DNA from: Oscillospiraceae bacterium
Lineage (GTDB): Bacteria > Bacillota > Clostridia > Oscillospirales > Acutalibacteraceae
Length of the DNA: 7,601 bases
Direction of reading: 5' to 3'
NCBI GenBank assembly: GCA_031267335.1
Contig: JAIRZH010000086.1
Coordinates: forward strand, 1 to 7,601
Positions 6,437-7,601 of this stretch are shown one piece after another. Position 1 is the first letter of the stretch. Each line of letters opens with the position of its first letter. The position numbers and the translations under genes were made by a program. The notes below the pieces were generated by a model. The model did not search any database, had not been told where the DNA came from, and saw nothing but the letters and a program-made list of their open reading frames with translations.

Positions 6437-7078
6437 TTATTTAGGATTATTTCTCATTAAAATTGCAAGGGATTCAAACAAAAGTGACGTCATTGTTTCA
6501 CTTGGATCTTTATTATTTAATTTTTTTAATATCTCTTTTAAAACGTTTGAATAATTTTTAATTTCTTCAGCTTCTTCTTGACTAATTGTTTGACCAGTCA
6601 ACGTTTTCCTTATTATTCTAACAACTTCCCTGCATTCTCCTAATTCATTAAAAAATTCCAAAACAAACCTAAATATTTTTTCTAAATTTTTCTTTTCTTC
6701 TGACGAAAAATCTTCTAGTCCGTTTAGATTATTATACAAAATCATCGTACTGATAATTTTTATAATTTTTTGAGTTTCTTCGGGAACTATAGTTTCATAC
6801 GGATTTTCAAATAAAGTTATAGCCCTATCGAGTAATTTGCAAACCTGAACAAACAAATAAGTAGTGCCACATAATGCAGCAAGTTTTAAAATATCAGGAA
6901 TAAGGCGGCGTTTTTTTTTTGATTTATTGGTTTCATTGATTCTTTTACTATTTTCTTTTGAAAATTTATTAATATTTGAATTTTCATTTGCACTTTTTAC
7001 AAAGGAATTTGGTATTATCGACATTTCTAAAGCTAATAAAAAAACGCTAATTTTTAAAAAAAAATTAATGATTTTCAC
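6437..7078 (-). CDS. Exported or membrane protein of unknown function, 213 residues
   Basis: I do not recognise this protein. Residues 1-30 form a signal peptide or membrane anchor (N-terminal lysine, FFLKISVFLLALEMS, then S-F-V-K-S-A). Residues 31-58 are polar and end in a KSKKKRR basic cluster. Residues 59-90 hold a moderately hydrophobic helix (LKLAALCGTTYLFVQVCKLL) that may be a second membrane segment. Residues 95-213 are Lys/Glu-rich and look all-helical, including FSSEEKKNLEKIFRFVLEFF and a Glu-rich SQEEAEEI stretch. The start is uncertain. The given GTG (7078) overlaps the GGAGG at 7082-7078, so ATC (7072) or ATT (7069) lies at the correct distance instead; no ATG occurs before codon 19. 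Its promoter (7174-7201) is excellent, so the gene is probably expressed. It is a single-gene unit, convergent with dpaB. Like the large gene at 382-3462 it encodes an exported helical protein, but I see no sequence similarity beyond that. Confidence 0.75.
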   Translation of the reverse strand: MKIINFFLKISVFLLALEMSIIPNSFVKSANENSNINKFSKENSKRINETNKSKKKRRLIPDILKLAALCGTTYLFVQVCKLLDRAITLFENPYETIVPEETQKIIKIISTMILYNNLNGLEDFSSEEKKNLEKIFRFVLEFFNELGECREVVRIIRKTLTGQTISQEEAEEIKNYSNVLKEILKKLNNKDPSETMTSLLFESLAILMRNNPK

Positions 7079-7082
7079 CTCC
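7078..7082 (-). promoter_or_regulatory. Ribosome binding site GGAGG with no ordinary start at the right distance
   Basis: GGAGG on the minus strand overlaps the GTG at 7078-7076. The next codons are AAA, ATC (five bases after the site) and ATT (eight bases after it). See the finding on non-standard initiation. Confidence 0.7.
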
Positions 7083-7142
7083 AGCCTAATTTAGACTTCC
7101 TGCTTTTTTAAATTTTAAAAAATTCGTATTATTTTTAAATGT

Positions 7143-7201
<59 letters not shown>

Positions 7202-7329
7202 ATTTCTATCAAAAACAATACGACCAAACGTCATTATTAGACCTTTTGAAACAAACTTAACTTTTACTAACGTTTTAATCATTTTAAACATCTAAAGAAT
7301 TTTCTTATTTAGTAGAAATAAAATTTTCA

Positions 7330-7347
7330 GGGCCTGTTCCTGTTGTT
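7330..7347 (+). repeat. Third, solitary copy of the MITE-like end sequence
   Basis: GGGCCTGTTCCTGTTGTT begins with the same GGCCTGTT found at the right end of the 6280-6378 element (minus strand), and its GG-R-CCT-R-TTCC core fits the left end too. I found no partner inverted copy nearby, so it may be the surviving end of a decayed element. Confidence 0.35.
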
Positions 7348-7414
7348 CTTAGATTATCTCTGAGTGTTATCAATGTTATATTAATACTAGAAATTATTTT
7401 TTATTTCTTCCTTT

Positions 7415-7496
7415 TTTAGGCAAGCTTAAGTGCTTATCTAATGCCTGATTTTATGTCCACCACATTTAGGTAAGCTTAAGTTCTTATTTAAAGCCT
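7415..7496. repeat. Two copies of a 32-nt direct repeat, 50-nt period
   Basis: The copies at 7415-7446 and 7465-7496 both begin TTTAGG, share AAGCTTAAG, then CTTAT, TAA and GCCT; they differ at a handful of positions. An 18-nt unrelated segment separates them. The first copy can also fold (AGGCA at 7418-7422 pairs with TGCCT at 7442-7446, and AAGC with GCTT inside). Function unknown. Confidence 0.75.
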
Positions 7497-7500
7497 TACT

Positions 7501-7543
7501 CTTTGTACCCATTTCTTTAGAAAAGAAACGGGTACTCCCAAAG
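7501..7543. repeat. Long near-perfect hairpin without a T-tract
   Basis: GTACCC at 7505-7510 pairs with GGGTAC at 7530-7535, continued inward by TTTCTTT/AAAGAAA with one mismatch and a three-base loop. An outer CTTT/AAAG pair (7501-7504, 7540-7543) extends it past a four-base bulge. No T-tract follows on either strand, so it is not a typical intrinsic terminator. It looks like a dispersed palindromic element or the edge of an inserted sequence. Confidence 0.7.
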
Positions 7544-7601
7544 AAACAGCGGCTTACGGTGGCTCGTTGCACTTCGCCAAGGCGCCGCAGACAAGTGTCG
7601 C

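Larger units (their letters stand above)
7202..7601. other. Right-end region without a convincing gene, rich in repeats and palindromes
   Basis: No frame here has both a start codon and a ribosome binding site. The region holds a copy of the MITE-like end sequence (7330-7347), two copies of a 32-nt direct repeat (7415-7446 and 7465-7496), a long hairpin (7501-7543) and an abruptly GC-rich tail (about 7545-7601) running off the window. A minus-strand frame open from the right edge to TAG 7440-7438 could be the tail of a gene entering from outside, but it passes straight through the palindrome and repeat, so I do not call it a gene. Confidence 0.5.

Noticed and set aside
6864..7094. 76-residue plus-strand hydrophobic open frame
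   Set aside because: Antisense to the signal peptide and basic stretch of the 213-residue protein; Lys-rich codons read backwards give Phe/Leu runs.
7415..7496. Short CRISPR array
   Set aside because: Only two copies, imperfect repeats and an 18-nt spacer, shorter than real CRISPR spacers; no cas gene in the window.

Overview
The window is AT-rich DNA of a low-GC, spore-forming Firmicutes lineage, most likely a Clostridia member. The main evidence is a clear dipicolinate synthase subunit B (a spore-maturation enzyme), strong AAGGAG/GGAGG ribosome binding sites, TTG/GTG start use and a class 1B-type dihydroorotate dehydrogenase. The N-terminus of the tyrosine recombinase resembles, from memory, housekeeping XerC proteins of Oscillospiraceae/Ruminococcaceae. 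The very low GC, decayed gene pieces and probable mobile-element remnants would suit a host-associated or symbiotic member, but that is inference and no species is claimed.

Layout. Positions 1-68 (minus) carry the signal-peptide start of a gene that runs off the left edge. It is a paralogue of the large gene that follows, with ATT where its paralogue has ATG. Positions 69-381 are non-coding. Positions 382-3462 (minus) encode a 1026-residue exported protein. It has a signal peptide, a Cys-containing N-terminal region, a hydrophobic hairpin, and a C-terminal half built from about nine ~50-residue helical units arranged as three copies of a ~168-residue super-repeat. Positions 3524-3652 (plus) look like the coiled-coil tail of a lost gene. 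Positions 3643-5530 (minus) hold a two-gene operon: a XerC/D-type recombinase followed, one base after its stop codon, by pyrD. Divergent to it, dpaB (spoVFB) lies at 5621-6190 (plus). A ~100 bp MITE-like element sits at 6280-6378. A 213-residue exported or membrane protein of unknown function is at 6437-7078 (minus). Its promoter is a near-perfect TTGACA-N16-TATAAT followed by a (TA)13 tract at the predicted transcription start. The right end (7202-7601) has no convincing gene. It holds a third copy of the MITE-like end, a 32-nt direct repeat, a strong hairpin and a sudden GC-rich tail.

How it fits together. PyrD (pyrimidine synthesis), the Xer recombinase (probably chromosome dimer resolution) and DpaB (spore dipicolinate) are housekeeping or sporulation functions. 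They are interspersed with a fast-evolving secreted-protein locus: two paralogous large genes in tandem plus one smaller exported protein. The tandem super-repeat protein is the most novel item here; I do not recognise its family.

Several start codons are corrected from ribosome-binding-site position: the large gene to ATG 3462, the recombinase to TTG 5530 and pyrD to ATG 4557. The 213-residue protein has no ordinary start at the correct distance from its GGAGG.
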